Assembly: GCA_035651815.1 (NCBI GenBank)
Contig: DASRFB010000022.1
Span: 1-63,788 of the forward strand
Direction of reading: 5' to 3'
Source of the DNA: VBDM01 sp035651815
GTDB lineage: Bacteria > Pseudomonadota > Gammaproteobacteria > Burkholderiales > SG8-39
DNA length: 63,788 nt
Each line of letters begins with the position of its first letter. Position 1 is the stretch's first letter. Shown one piece after another: positions 55,149 to 63,788 of the stretch. The notes below the pieces were generated by a model. It had not been told where the DNA came from. It saw only the letters and a program-made list of their open reading frames with translations, and did no database searches. The translations under genes and the position numbers were made by a program.

Positions 55149-55685
55149 TCAGGCGGTCCGGGACAGCAGCTCGCGGTAGCGGGCCCAGTCGAACGCGGGC
55201 CCGGGGTCGGTCTTGCGGCCGGGGGCGATGTCGGCGTGGCCGACGATGTCGGCGATCGGATAGAGGCGCTTCAGGGCCGCGGTCAGCTCGGCGAGCCGCC
55301 GGTACTGCGAGTCCGTATACGGGACGTCGTCGGCGCCCTCGAGCTCGACGCCGATCGAGAAGTCGTTGCAGCGCTCGCGCCCCTTCCAGGTGGAGGCGCC
55401 CGCGTGCCAGGCGCGGCAGGCGCAGGGCACGAACTGCAGCAGCTCGCCGCCGCGCCGGATGAGGAAATGCGACGACACGCGCACGCCGCGCAGGGTCTCG
55501 TAGTAGGGATGCGCCCCGCAGTCGAGCGTGTTGGTGAACAGGCGCACGATCGCGTCGCCGCCGAACTCGCCCGGCGGCAGGCTGATGTTGTGCACGACGA
55601 GCAGGGTCAGCGTCTCGCCCGCGGGCCGCAGGTCCCAGTTCGGCGAAGGAACCTGGAGCGCCTCGCGCAGGATCCCGATTTCCAC
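55149..55685 (-). CDS. ampD: 1,6-anhydro-N-acetylmuramyl-L-alanine amidase AmpD
   Basis: 178 residues, GTG start at 55683-55685 shortly before the family's SPNxDxRP opening (SPNWDLRP). Zinc ligands: LLVVHNISLP (His), SSHFLIRRGG, HAGAS.W, and VGHADIAPGRKTDPGPAFDW (His and Asp). It removes the peptide from anhydromuropeptides in cell-wall recycling in the cytoplasm, and its loss induces AmpC where AmpR is present. It is the last gene of the PP0621-pilS-pilR-ampD row, as in many betaproteobacteria. Confidence 0.92.
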   Translation of the reverse strand: MEIGILREALQVPSPNWDLRPAGETLTLLVVHNISLPPGEFGGDAIVRLFTNTLDCGAHPYYETLRGVRVSSHFLIRRGGELLQFVPCACRAWHAGASTWKGRERCNDFSIGVELEGADDVPYTDSQYRRLAELTAALKRLYPIADIVGHADIAPGRKTDPGPAFDWARYRELLSRTA

Positions 55686-55726
55686 GGCGGTTGTGCGCGA
55701 GCTCAAGCGGGCGGAGCGGGCGCTCG

Positions 55727-57103
55727 CTACTGGATGCCGAGCCGCTCCATGCGGTAGCGCAGCGCCCGGAACGTGATGCCGAGCAGCTTCGCCGCCGCCG
55801 TGCGGTTGAAGCGGGTCTTCTCGAGCGCCTCCAGGATGGCTTCGCGCTCGATGCGGTCGAGATATTCCTGGAGCGGCCACTTCGCGTTCGGGGCCGGCTC
55901 GGCGACGGTCCCGGGGACCGCGAGCTGCAGCTCGTCGGGCTCGATGTTCTGCCCGCCCGACAGGGCCGTCGCCCGCTCCAGGATGTTCTCGAGCTCGCGC
56001 ACGTTGCCCGGGAAATCGTACCCGTCGAGCGCCTTCTGCGCGGCTTCGGACAGTCGCAGGGCCGCCTTGCCGGCTGCCGCCGACAGGCGGTCCAGGACGG
56101 CGCCGGCGAGGATCGCGATGTCCTCGCGGCACTCCCGCAGCGGCGGCATCTTCAGCTCGATCACGGCGAGCCGGTAATACAGGTCCTGGCGGAACTTGCC
56201 GGACTCGACCCGCGCGGTGAGGTTCTGGTGCGTCGCGCACATGACGCGGACGTCCACGGGATCCTCGGCCGTCGCCCCGATCTTGCGCACCCGCTTCTCC
56301 TGGATGGCGCGCAGGAGCTTGACCTGCATCGCGAGCGGCAGGTCCGCGACCTCGTCCAGGAACAGCGTGCCGCCGTTCGCGGCCTGGAAAAAGCCGTCCT
56401 TGTCGGCCTCGGCGCCCGTGAACGCGCCCTTCTTGTAGCCGAAGAACTCGCTCTCCATCAGGTTCTCCGGGATCGCCCCGCAGTTCACCGCCACGAACGC
56501 CTTGTCCTGGCGTGCGCCCTTGCCGTGGATGAGCCGCGCCGCGAGCTCCTTGCCGCTGCCCGACTCGCCCGTGATGTAGATGGGCGCCTGGCTGCGGGCG
56601 AGCTTCTCGATCATCGAGCGCACCTGCTCGATGGCGGGGCTGACGCCGAGGAGCTGCGGCTCGCCGGGCTTCGCGAGCGACGGCCGCTGCGGCAGCGAGA
56701 GCGCGGACTTGACCAGCGCGCGCAGCTGCTCGAGCGACAGCGGCTTGGTGACGTAGTCGAACGCGCCCGCCTTCAGCGCGGCCACCGCGTTCTCGGTGCT
56801 GCCGAACGCGGTGATCACCGCCACGGGCAGGTCGTTGCAATGCGAGCCGATGTGGCGCACCAGCTCCAGGCCGTCCCCGTCGGGCAGCCGCATGTCGGTC
56901 AGGCAAAGATCGTACTGGCGATCCTGCAGCCGCGACTTGGCGGCGGCGACCGACCCGACGCAGTCGACCGCCAGGCCCATGCGCACGAGCGAGAGCTCGA
57001 GCAGCTCGCGGATGTCGGCCTCGTCGTCGATGACCAGCACCGAGCCGTGGTGTCGCGACTGGGCGCTCCTGCGCTCGGCTCGGCGGTTCGTCACGTCTGC
57101 CAT
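55727..57103 (-). CDS. pilR: sigma54-dependent response regulator, PilR type
   Basis: 458 residues from the ATG at 57101-57103, which overlaps the pilS end. A receiver domain (SVLVIDDEADIRELLEL, phospho-Asp in LCLTDMRLPDGDG, Lys in YVTKP) is followed by AAA+ (Walker A GESGSGKELAARLIH, GAFTGAEADKDGFFQAA for sigma54 contact, Walker B GGTLFLDEV) and a Fis-type HTH (NRTAAAKLLGITFRALRYRMERLG). It activates type IV pilin genes with RpoN in relatives. pilA is not in the window. Confidence 0.92.
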   Translation of the reverse strand: MADVTNRRAERRSAQSRHHGSVLVIDDEADIRELLELSLVRMGLAVDCVGSVAAAKSRLQDRQYDLCLTDMRLPDGDGLELVRHIGSHCNDLPVAVITAFGSTENAVAALKAGAFDYVTKPLSLEQLRALVKSALSLPQRPSLAKPGEPQLLGVSPAIEQVRSMIEKLARSQAPIYITGESGSGKELAARLIHGKGARQDKAFVAVNCGAIPENLMESEFFGYKKGAFTGAEADKDGFFQAANGGTLFLDEVADLPLAMQVKLLRAIQEKRVRKIGATAEDPVDVRVMCATHQNLTARVESGKFRQDLYYRLAVIELKMPPLRECREDIAILAGAVLDRLSAAAGKAALRLSEAAQKALDGYDFPGNVRELENILERATALSGGQNIEPDELQLAVPGTVAEPAPNAKWPLQEYLDRIEREAILEALEKTRFNRTAAAKLLGITFRALRYRMERLGIQ

Positions 57104-58677
57104 AGGATCCGGAAGTCCGCCCCCTGTTCGCGATCGAGATAGTCGAGCGTGGCGCCGTTTGCCGCGCACAGCTCGCGCGCGATGTACAGCCCGAGGCCGG
57201 TCCCGCTCGCGAAGGTGGTGAAGAACGGCTCGAACAGCTGCGCTTGCAGCTCCCTGGGCACGCCGTAGCCGTCGTCGATGACGTGCAATTCTACCCGATT
57301 GGCCCGCTGCGAGGCCTGCAGGCGGACGCTGCCGCCGCGCCGCTTGCTGTGCCGGCACGCGTTGCCGAGCAGGTTCCAGAGCACCTGGTTGAGGTGCACG
57401 CGGTCGAAATCGACCGCGACTTCCAGCTCGGCCTCCACCACCAGGCACTCGCGCGGCACGTTCTCCTTGACCGCGAATTCGTCGACGAAGGCGAGCAGGT
57501 ACGGACGCAGCCGTATCGCTTCGGGCTGGACGCGGTCGCGGCGGCTGAGCTGCAGCACGTCGCGCACCATGCGGTCGAGCCGCTCGGTGTTGTCGCGGAT
57601 GATCTGCACCAGGCGGTCGCGCTGCGACGAGCGCGATTCCTCGACCAGGAGATCGCCCGCGTGCCGCATGGCGGACAGCGGATTGCGGATCTCGTGCGCG
57701 ATATTGGCCGTCAAGCGGCCGAGCGCCGCGAGCTTGAGCTGCTGCGCCTGCTCCTGCAGCTTCGAGAGGTCCTCGAGGAACACCAGGTCGACGCTGCCTC
57801 CGGCGGTGCCCGCCGGGACGAAACGCGCGCGCACGAGGCGCCCGCTCACCGGCAAGCGCAGGCTCACGCTCGCCGGTCCCCCGCCGCCCCGCCACGCGGC
57901 GAGCCGCCGCGCGAGCTCGTCCGAATACTCGTCGATCTGCCCGAGCTCGGGCGGCTCGCGGCCGAGCAGGCCGCTCACCGACCGGTTGTGCTGGCGCACC
58001 AGGCCGTTGCCGTCGACCACGAGCACACCGTCCTGCACGTCCTGGATCACGAGCTGATTGATCCGCAGCTGGTTGGCGAGGTCGGTGCCGCGCTGGCGCG
58101 CGACCCGCTCGTTCACGATGAGGCGCTGCGCGAGCTGGTTCGTGATCAGCGCCGTCGCGAAGTACCCGATCGACATCAGCCCCGGCTGCAGGAAGGCCGC
58201 GGTGGGCGCGTCCTGGAACAGGACCCAGTACGACTGCTCGAGCAGCAGCGCGATCGAGGCGATCGCGGCGTAGAAGAGCATCAGCCGTCCGCGGCTCACC
58301 ATGGCGGCGGCGGCGAGCGAGATGAGCAGCATCACGCCGAGGCCGCTGCGCATGCCGCCCGAGGCGTACATGAGCAGCGTGATCGCGACGACGTCGGTGA
58401 TGACGTGGAGCGTGAGCTGGAAGCTGAAGTGCGCCGGGCTCTTGCGCAGGACGATGTGATAGGCGATGGCGACCCCGAGGTACGCCATGCTCGTGTAGCG
58501 GAACGCGGCGATGTCGTGGTTCCCGAGCGCGAGCTCGTTGCCGTAGATGATGACGGCGAGCAGGAAGACGGAGGCGACGCCGATCCGGTAGAAGTTGAAA
58601 TACCGAAGCGAGATCCAGAACGATCCTTCGGTCTCGGCCTGCGCGGACGGCCAGGAAAGGAGCGCGACCCCGGCCAC
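57091..58677 (-). CDS. pilS: PilS-type membrane sensor histidine kinase
   Basis: 528 residues from the GTG at 58675-58677, five bases after the upstream stop; a longer frame overlaps the PP0621 gene. Six TM helices in the first 200 residues (FLLAVIIYGNELALG, VITDVVAITLLMYASGG, GVMLLISLAAAAMV...), a PAS-like domain (QDVQDGVLVVDGNGLVRQHN), HisKA with ANIAHEIRNPLSAMRHA and HATPase (NLLGNACRHS, DDGYGVP, GTGLGLYIAREL). It phosphorylates PilR. The pair controls pili and sometimes senses pilin itself. Confidence 0.92.
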   Translation of the reverse strand: MAGVALLSWPSAQAETEGSFWISLRYFNFYRIGVASVFLLAVIIYGNELALGNHDIAAFRYTSMAYLGVAIAYHIVLRKSPAHFSFQLTLHVITDVVAITLLMYASGGMRSGLGVMLLISLAAAAMVSRGRLMLFYAAIASIALLLEQSYWVLFQDAPTAAFLQPGLMSIGYFATALITNQLAQRLIVNERVARQRGTDLANQLRINQLVIQDVQDGVLVVDGNGLVRQHNRSVSGLLGREPPELGQIDEYSDELARRLAAWRGGGGPASVSLRLPVSGRLVRARFVPAGTAGGSVDLVFLEDLSKLQEQAQQLKLAALGRLTANIAHEIRNPLSAMRHAGDLLVEESRSSQRDRLVQIIRDNTERLDRMVRDVLQLSRRDRVQPEAIRLRPYLLAFVDEFAVKENVPRECLVVEAELEVAVDFDRVHLNQVLWNLLGNACRHSKRRGGSVRLQASQRANRVELHVIDDGYGVPRELQAQLFEPFFTTFASGTGLGLYIARELCAANGATLDYLDREQGADFRILWQT

Positions 58678-58682
58678 GGCGC

Positions 58683-58895
58683 TCAGCCCGCCAGCCGGCG
58701 ATGCTCTTCGCTGCAGTAGAAGCGGCCGGCGACTGGCAGCGCTTCGCGCTCGGGCAGGTTCAAGCCGCAATGCGCGCACGGGACCATGCGCTCGACGGCG
58801 GGCGCCCTCGGACGGCGCGTCGCGCTCGAGCGCATCATGCCGCGCACGATCGCGTAGACGAGCGTCACGGCGAGGGCAATGAGCAGCAGTCTCAA
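58683..58895 (-). CDS. PP0621-family small membrane protein
   Basis: 70 residues: one TM at the N-terminus (MRLLLIALAVTLVYAIVRG) and a small Cys ribbon MVPCAHCGLNLPEREALPVAGRFYCSEEHRRLAG, with CxxC and CxxxH ligands. This little gene stands before pilS-pilR in many betaproteobacteria and has no proven role; zinc binding next to the membrane is inferred. Confidence 0.8.
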   Translation of the reverse strand: MRLLLIALAVTLVYAIVRGMMRSSATRRPRAPAVERMVPCAHCGLNLPEREALPVAGRFYCSEEHRRLAG

Positions 58896-58931
58896 GGCTT
58901 TGAAGCTCCGTAAACGGCCGTTCTGCGAGGC

Positions 58932-58937
58932 ATTATA
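58932..58937 (-). promoter_or_regulatory. -10 element of the PP0621-pilS-pilR-ampD unit
   Basis: TATAAT on the minus strand, giving a leader of about 30 bases before the ATG. The -35 region 17 bases upstream (GCCAAT) is poor, so an activator or an extended -10 would be needed. The same 100-base gap also serves the divergent TPR gene. Confidence 0.4.
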
Positions 58938-58997
58938 CCGGTCGATCTGCTACGATTGGCTCGATGAGCGAAGCTCGCCGCTGACGGCGGCCGCCCG

Positions 58998-61181
58998 ATG
59001 TTTCGATGGCTTTTCGCAAACCGCGGGCCGGGCCAGCCTGCGGCCGCGGTCGCCGGCACGCCGACCATCGAAGAAGCTCTAGCGCACCACCGCGCCGGGC
59101 GCCTGGCCGAAGCCGAAGCGCTGTATCGCCGCATCCTCGACTTCGAACCCGCGAACATCGACGCCGCGCACTTTCTCGGCGTGCTCGCGTATCAGCGGGG
59201 CGACCTCGCGCAGGCCGCGGAGCGCATCTCCGCGGCGCTCGCGCGCAACCCGGCGAACGCCCCCGCCCAGAACAACCTGGGCAACGTGCTCGACGCGCAG
59301 GGCAGGCACGACGACGCCGTGCGCTGCTACCTGGAGGCCGTCGCGGTCGACCCGGACTACGTCGACGCCAAGTCCAACCTCGCCGCGGCGCTCGCCCGGC
59401 GCGGGCGGACCGGCGCGCAGGCGGCGCTTGCGCAGGTGGACGCGGGCAACGCGCACAAGGACGCGGGGCGCCTCGACCAGGCGCTCGCCTGCTACGAGAA
59501 GAGCGTCGCGCTCGCTCCGGATCTCACGGCGGGCTACCTCAACACGGGAAGCACGCTCGCCCTGCTCGGCAGGCCTCGCGACGCCCTGCGCTGGTTCCGG
59601 AAGGCGCTCGCGCTCGAGCCCGAGCTGCCCGAAGCGCTGTACGGTCTCGGGATGGCGGCGTCCCGCGCCGGCGACGCGGCCGGCGCGAAGGCCGCGCTCT
59701 CGCGGTATCTGCGGCTCGAGCCCAACGACGAGCCCGCGATGCTCGCGCTCGCCGAAGCGCACGCCTCGTGCTTCGAGCTCGACCCGGCGCGCGCGTGCTT
59801 CGAGCGCGCGCTCGAGGCGAACCCGGGGCGCGCGGGCGCGCACATCGGCCTGGGCAACGTCCTGCGCAACCAGGGGCGGCTCGCCGATGCGATCCGCGAA
59901 TACCGTCTCGCGCTCGAGCGCGACCCCGGCGCGGCCGTCGCTTATCAGAACCTGCTCTTCTGCATGATGTGCGCGAGCGCGTACTCGGCGCGCGACGTGT
60001 ACGAGGAGCACCTCGAGTTCGCGCGGCGTTTCGAGCGGCCACTCGCCGGCCCGCGCGCGGGCCATCCCAATCCGCCGGATCCGCAACGGCGCCTGCGCGT
60101 CGGCTACGTGTCGCCCGACCTGCGCCGGAACATCGTCGGCTACTACGTCGAGCCGATCCTGCGGCAGCACGACCGCGACGCCTTCGAGATCTTCTGCTAC
60201 CACACCGGCGCGCGCGATGCGTTCAGCGACGAGCTCGCCGAGCTGGTCGGCGGCTGGCGCGACGTGGGCCCGCTCTCCGACGACGCCATCGCGGCGCGCG
60301 TGCGCGAGGACCGCATCGACATCCTGGTCGACCTGTGCGGACACGGCGCGGGCAACCGCGTCCTCGTGTTCGCGCGCAGGCCCGCGCCGGTGCAGGCGAG
60401 CTATCTCGACTACTCGACGACGACCGGCCTCGCGTCGATCGAGTGGCGGCTGACGACCGCGTACTGCGATCCGCCGGGAGCCGACGCATACTATTCGGAG
60501 AAGCTCGTCCGGTTGCCCGGTACCTACTGGACGTACAACCCGCCCCTGCGCCCGCCGATCTCGCCGCCGCCGTCACGGGCGAACGGCCACGTCACCTTCG
60601 GCAGCTTCAATCTCTATTACCGCATCACGCCCGAGGTGATCGCGCTGTGGGCGCGCGTGCTGCTCGCCGTGCCGGGCTCGCGGCTCGCGATCGTCGGCGT
60701 CGCGGAAGGCTCGACGCAAGCCGCGCTGCTCGCGGCGTTCGCCGCGGCCGGCGTGGACGCCGCGCGCGTGTCCGCGCACAGCGTCGTGCCGTTCGCGAAG
60801 TACAACGAGCTGCTCGCCGCGGTCGACATCGCGCTCGCGCCCTTCCCCTACAACGGCGCGACCACGATGATGGATTGCCTCTGGAACGGCGTCCCCGCGG
60901 TGGCGCTGAAGGGCGGCGAGACGTTCTACTCGCGCATCGGCTGCAGCATCCTCGAGGAGGCAGGGCTCGGCCGGCTCATCGCCGAGGACGGCGACGATTA
61001 CGTCCGCATCGCGGCGGATCTCGCGGCGGACGCCGGCGCCCGCGAGAGGCTACGCGCATCGCTGCGCGACACGATGGAGCGCTCGCGCCTGCGCGATTTT
61101 GCGGGCTTCACCCGCGGGCTGGAGGCGGCGTACCGGGAGATGTGGGCGGCGTGGTGCGCGTCGCGGCGCGCGGCGTCCTGA
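58998..61181 (+). CDS. TPR protein with C-terminal SPINDLY/O-GlcNAc-transferase (GT41) domain
   Basis: 727 residues. The first about 340 residues are TPRs (TIEEALAHHRAGRLAEAEALYRRIL, PANAPAQNNLGNVLDAQGRHDDAVRCYLEAV, PDLTAGYLNTGSTLALLGRPRDALRWFRKAL, PGRAGAHIGLGNVLRNQGRL). Residues about 365-720 are the GT41 catalytic part: RVGYVSPDLRRNIVGYYVEPIL, ILVDLCGHGAGNRVLVFARRPAPVQASYLDYSTTTGL, RITPEVIALWARVLLAVPGSRL and PYNGATTMMDCLWNGVPAVALKGG. It probably transfers a sugar to Ser/Thr of a protein. It sits next to the pil regulators, so pilin or flagellin is a candidate target. Confidence 0.87.
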   Translation: MFRWLFANRGPGQPAAAVAGTPTIEEALAHHRAGRLAEAEALYRRILDFEPANIDAAHFLGVLAYQRGDLAQAAERISAALARNPANAPAQNNLGNVLDAQGRHDDAVRCYLEAVAVDPDYVDAKSNLAAALARRGRTGAQAALAQVDAGNAHKDAGRLDQALACYEKSVALAPDLTAGYLNTGSTLALLGRPRDALRWFRKALALEPELPEALYGLGMAASRAGDAAGAKAALSRYLRLEPNDEPAMLALAEAHASCFELDPARACFERALEANPGRAGAHIGLGNVLRNQGRLADAIREYRLALERDPGAAVAYQNLLFCMMCASAYSARDVYEEHLEFARRFERPLAGPRAGHPNPPDPQRRLRVGYVSPDLRRNIVGYYVEPILRQHDRDAFEIFCYHTGARDAFSDELAELVGGWRDVGPLSDDAIAARVREDRIDILVDLCGHGAGNRVLVFARRPAPVQASYLDYSTTTGLASIEWRLTTAYCDPPGADAYYSEKLVRLPGTYWTYNPPLRPPISPPPSRANGHVTFGSFNLYYRITPEVIALWARVLLAVPGSRLAIVGVAEGSTQAALLAAFAAAGVDAARVSAHSVVPFAKYNELLAAVDIALAPFPYNGATTMMDCLWNGVPAVALKGGETFYSRIGCSILEEAGLGRLIAEDGDDYVRIAADLAADAGARERLRASLRDTMERSRLRDFAGFTRGLEAAYREMWAAWCASRRAAS

Positions 61182-61188
61182 GCGGAGC

Positions 61189-61265
61189 TGGTCGGGGTGA
61201 CTGGATTCGAACCAGCGACTCCTGCGTCCCGAACGCAGTACTCTACCAGGCTGAGCTACACCCCG
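61189..61265 (-). tRNA. tRNA-Pro (CGG)
   Basis: 77 bases on the minus strand. The acceptor CGGGGTG pairs with CACCCCG and is followed by A and an encoded CCA. The D arm (TAGCTCAGCCTGGTAGAGTA), anticodon stem CTGCG/CGCAG with loop TTCGGGA (anticodon CGG, reading CCG) and T arm GTCGCTGGTTCGAATCCAGTC-like segment are all standard. It lies about 40 bases downstream of ispB on the same strand. No integrase or duplicated 3' end is nearby. Confidence 0.96.
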
Positions 61266-61304
61266 AACGGCGTTGCCGGATGAGGAAGAGCGCGCCGGGA
61301 AACT

Positions 61305-62354
61305 TCAGTAATCGCGCTCGACCGCGAAGGTCGCCAATTCTAGCAGACATTCCTTGTGCTTTGAATCGGGGAGCGGGCTCAGCGCGTCGCGCGCGGTCTT
61401 CGCTTCGGTCCCCGCTTTCTCGCGAGCGTATTGAAGCGCGCCGGTGGACTCGATCGCGGAGAGGACATCTCCGAATTCGCCCCGGCCGCCGTGCTCGATC
61501 GCGTGGCGAACCATGCCGGCTTGCTGCGCCGACCCGTGCTCCATGACGTAGATCAGAGGCAGCGTCGGCTTGCCTTCGTTGAGATCGTCCCCGAGATTCT
61601 TGCCGGTGTGCGCCGCGTCGCCCGAGTAGTCGAGCACGTCGTCGATCAGCTGGAACGCCGTCCCGAGGTGCATGCCGTAGCGCGCGAGTCCCGCCTCGGC
61701 CTCGGGAACCGCACCGCCGAGAACGCCGCCGAGCTGCGCGGCGGCCTCGAACAGCTTCGCGGTCTTGCGCCGGATCACCTCGAGATACTGCTCCTCGGAG
61801 ACGCGCGTGTTGTGGCTGTTCAGGAGCTGCAGCACCTCGCCCTCGGCGATGGTGTTGGTCGCGTCGGCGAGCACTTCCATCACGCGCATCTTGCGCAGGC
61901 CCACCATCATCTGGAACGCGCGCGAGTACAGGAAGTCGCCGACCAGCACGCTCGCCGCGTTGCCGAACTCGGCGTTCGCGGTCTTGCGGCCGCGGCGCAG
62001 CTCCGACTCGTCGACCACGTCGTCGTGCAGCAGCGTCGCCGTGTGGATGAACTCGATCACGGCGGCGAGCTCGTGGTGATCGCGGCCGCGGTAGCCGAGC
62101 GCCCCGGAGGCGAGCAGCACCAGCGCCGGCCGCAGGCGCTTGCCGCCGCCGCCGATGATGTACTCGGCGATCGTTCGGATCAGGACGACGTCGGAATCGA
62201 GCCGCTCCCGGATCAGCGCGTCGACCGCCTGCATGTCGGCGGCGATCAGCCTTTGGATCGATTCGAGGGGCACTCTGGGGAGTCTCGCGGCGGGCGTTTC
62301 GGCGGGGGAGGGCGAGAATATTACATGCCCTTTGACCGGCCAGTCTAACGACAT
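61305..62354 (-). CDS. ispB: octaprenyl diphosphate synthase
   Basis: Up to 349 residues. Trans-prenyltransferase motifs: GGGGKRLRPALVLLAS, first Asp-rich HTATLLHDDVVDESELRRGR, GNAASVLVGDFLYSRAFQMMV, AFQLIDDVLDYSGD (second Asp-rich region) and GKNLGDDLNEGKPTLPLIY. It makes the quinone side chain. The ATG at 62352-62354 touches the rplU -10 box; the GTG at 62271-62273 (PLESIQRLIAADMQAVDALI) would fit homologues as well, with a 322-residue product. Confidence 0.9.
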   Translation of the reverse strand: MSLDWPVKGHVIFSPSPAETPAARLPRVPLESIQRLIAADMQAVDALIRERLDSDVVLIRTIAEYIIGGGGKRLRPALVLLASGALGYRGRDHHELAAVIEFIHTATLLHDDVVDESELRRGRKTANAEFGNAASVLVGDFLYSRAFQMMVGLRKMRVMEVLADATNTIAEGEVLQLLNSHNTRVSEEQYLEVIRRKTAKLFEAAAQLGGVLGGAVPEAEAGLARYGMHLGTAFQLIDDVLDYSGDAAHTGKNLGDDLNEGKPTLPLIYVMEHGSAQQAGMVRHAIEHGGRGEFGDVLSAIESTGALQYAREKAGTEAKTARDALSPLPDSKHKECLLELATFAVERDY

Positions 62355-62361
62355 GTATAAT
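62332..62361 (+). promoter_or_regulatory. sigma70 promoter of rplU-rpmA
   Basis: TTGACC (62332-62337), an 18-base spacer and a perfect TATAAT (62356-62361), giving a start near 62368 and a leader of about 50 bases before rplU. It runs over the proposed 5' end of the divergent ispB gene. Confidence 0.75.
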
Positions 62362-62417
62362 TTGCGGTTTTCCGGCGTCGCTGCAAGACCTGCGGCGACC
62401 TCTCTCGGGAGAGTCTC

Positions 62418-62729
62418 ATGTATGCGGTGGTGAAGACCGGCGGCAAGCAATACCGCGTGTCCGCCGGCGAGAAGCTCAGGGTCGAAAAGCTCGCGGCCGA
62501 GGTCGGAGCCGAGGTCGTCCTCGACCAGGTGCTCGCCGTCGGCGAGGGTGCGTCGCTCAAGATCGGCACGCCGGTCGTCCCGGGCGCGAAGGTCAAGGCG
62601 AAGGTCGTCTCGCACGTGCTCGGCGAGAAGCTCAAGATCTTCAAGCTGCGGCGGCGCAAGAGCTCCAAACGCACGACAGGGCACCGCCAGCGCTACACGG
62701 AAATCGAGATCACCGGCATTTCGGGCTGA
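62418..62729 (+). CDS. rplU: 50S ribosomal protein L21
   Basis: 103 residues, complete. MYAVVKTGGKQYRVSAGEKL starts it, and KIFKLRRRKSSKRTTGHRQRYTEIEI is the conserved C-terminal RNA-binding region. It binds 23S rRNA near L20. First gene of the L21-L27 operon, 10 bases ahead of rpmA. Confidence 0.97.
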   Translation: MYAVVKTGGKQYRVSAGEKLRVEKLAAEVGAEVVLDQVLAVGEGASLKIGTPVVPGAKVKAKVVSHVLGEKLKIFKLRRRKSSKRTTGHRQRYTEIEITGISG

Positions 62730-62739
62730 GGTTCAGGAC

Positions 62740-62997
62740 ATGGCACACAAAAAGGCAGGCGGCAGCTCGCGCAACGGTCGCGACTCCGAATCGAAACGGC
62801 TGGGCGTGAAGCGCTACGGCGACCAGATCGTGCTCGCGGGAAGCATCCTCGTGCGCCAGCGCGGCACGCGCATCCACGCCGGCACGAACGTCGGCATGGG
62901 CAAGGACCATACGCTGTTCGCGAAGATCGACGGCAAGGTGAAGTTCGCCGTGAAGGGCCCGAGCCGCCGGCAGACCGTGAGCGTGGTCCCGGCCTGA
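62740..62997 (+). CDS. rpmA: 50S ribosomal protein L27
   Basis: 85 residues: MAHKKAGGSSRNGRDSESKRLGVKRYGDQIV and TRIHAGTNVGMGKDHTLFAKIDGKVKF. The N-terminus begins MAHKK, so it has no cleavable extension and reaches the peptidyl-transferase centre directly. TTCAGGA before the ATG gives only a modest ribosome site. A strong terminator follows at 63018. Confidence 0.97.
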   Translation: MAHKKAGGSSRNGRDSESKRLGVKRYGDQIVLAGSILVRQRGTRIHAGTNVGMGKDHTLFAKIDGKVKFAVKGPSRRQTVSVVPA

Positions 62998-63017
62998 AAC
63001 GTCTTCTGACTCCGACG

Positions 63018-63047
63018 AAAGCCCTATCCACGCGATAGGGCTTTTTT
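63018..63047 (+). terminator. rho-independent terminator after rpmA
   Basis: AAAGCCCTATC (63018-63028), loop CACGC, then GATAGGGC (63034-63041) and six T. It closes the rplU-rpmA transcript seven bases before the obg start codon, so obg would need read-through or its own promoter. Confidence 0.88.
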
Positions 63048-63053
63048 GTTTCC

Positions 63054-63788
<735 letters not shown>

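Noticed and set aside
61189..61265. tRNA-Pro as an integration site of a genomic island.
   Set aside because: No integrase and no repeat of the tRNA 3' end is seen, and genes on both sides are housekeeping genes in common order.

Overview
The window is a dense, very GC-rich (about 70%) bacterial chromosome segment. It is most like a betaproteobacterium, probably a Burkholderiales or related MAG-type genome. The evidence is the ispB | rplU-rpmA-obg neighbourhood with a tRNA-Pro, a PP0621-pilS-pilR-ampD block, polyhydroxyalkanoate granule proteins (phasin, PhaM), a Bug-family solute-binding protein, trxA-rho, class Ia nrdAB and a malic enzyme-phosphotransacetylase fusion. I see no insertion sequence, prophage, CRISPR array or integrase.

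Layout. 1-6.4 kb: the 3' end of a flavin monooxygenase, a small PEP-CTERM-like secreted protein, a Cache sensor kinase, a 51-codon remnant of a TRAP transporter DctP gene, a Ser/Thr kinase fused to a cyclic-nucleotide-binding domain, an SMP-30-like lipoprotein, and a Bug protein that has lost its middle. 6.6-12.7 kb: a bicupin coupled to an orphan EutA-family ATPase, an S1/P1 nuclease, a fumarylacetoacetase-fold hydrolase, two tandem glycine-zipper lipoproteins and a VOC protein. 12.7-19 kb: an MFS carrier, a parallel beta-helix protein, a phasin, a split chromate transporter, a degenerate EAL protein and another VOC protein. 19-28 kb: an AddAB-type helicase-nuclease pair, an MFS carrier and a second EutA paralogue carrying histidine-rich tails at both ends.

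28-41 kb is housekeeping: fdxA, trxA, rho, rpmE, a GT39-type glycosyltransferase, pgi, a DUF6494 protein, a D-lactate dehydrogenase, orn, an M48 protease, a pterin carbinolamine dehydratase, rsgA, a DUF2007 zinc-ribbon protein, a CobD/CbiB-like membrane protein and a NUDIX hydrolase. 41-50 kb: proline iminopeptidase, quinone oxidoreductase, a FIST sensor protein, PhaM, a patatin, maeB, an aminotransferase and a membrane-anchored lytic transglycosylase with a long, structured leader and a good sigma70 promoter. 50-59 kb: a histone H1-like protein, a DUF2442 protein, nrdB and nrdA (with two NrdR-box-like sites 31 bp apart), ampD, pilR, pilS and a PP0621-family protein. 59-63.8 kb: a TPR/O-GlcNAc-transferase-like protein, tRNA-Pro(CGG), ispB, rplU, rpmA and the start of obg.

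Most worth a second look: (1) two EutA-type reactivase ATPases without any ethanolamine ammonia-lyase, one with metal-binding-type His tails; (2) the terminal obg, whose sequence looks planctomycete-like after the first codons and so suggests a contig chimera or a transfer; (3) the internally deleted Bug protein and the DctP remnant, two transporter relics within 3 kb; (4) the structured leader of the lytic transglycosylase; (5) a strong terminator inside the first codons of the GT39 ORF; (6) an S1/P1 nuclease whose signal peptide has no canonical in-frame start codon. Functional assignments come from motif and family recognition by eye; no database search was run.
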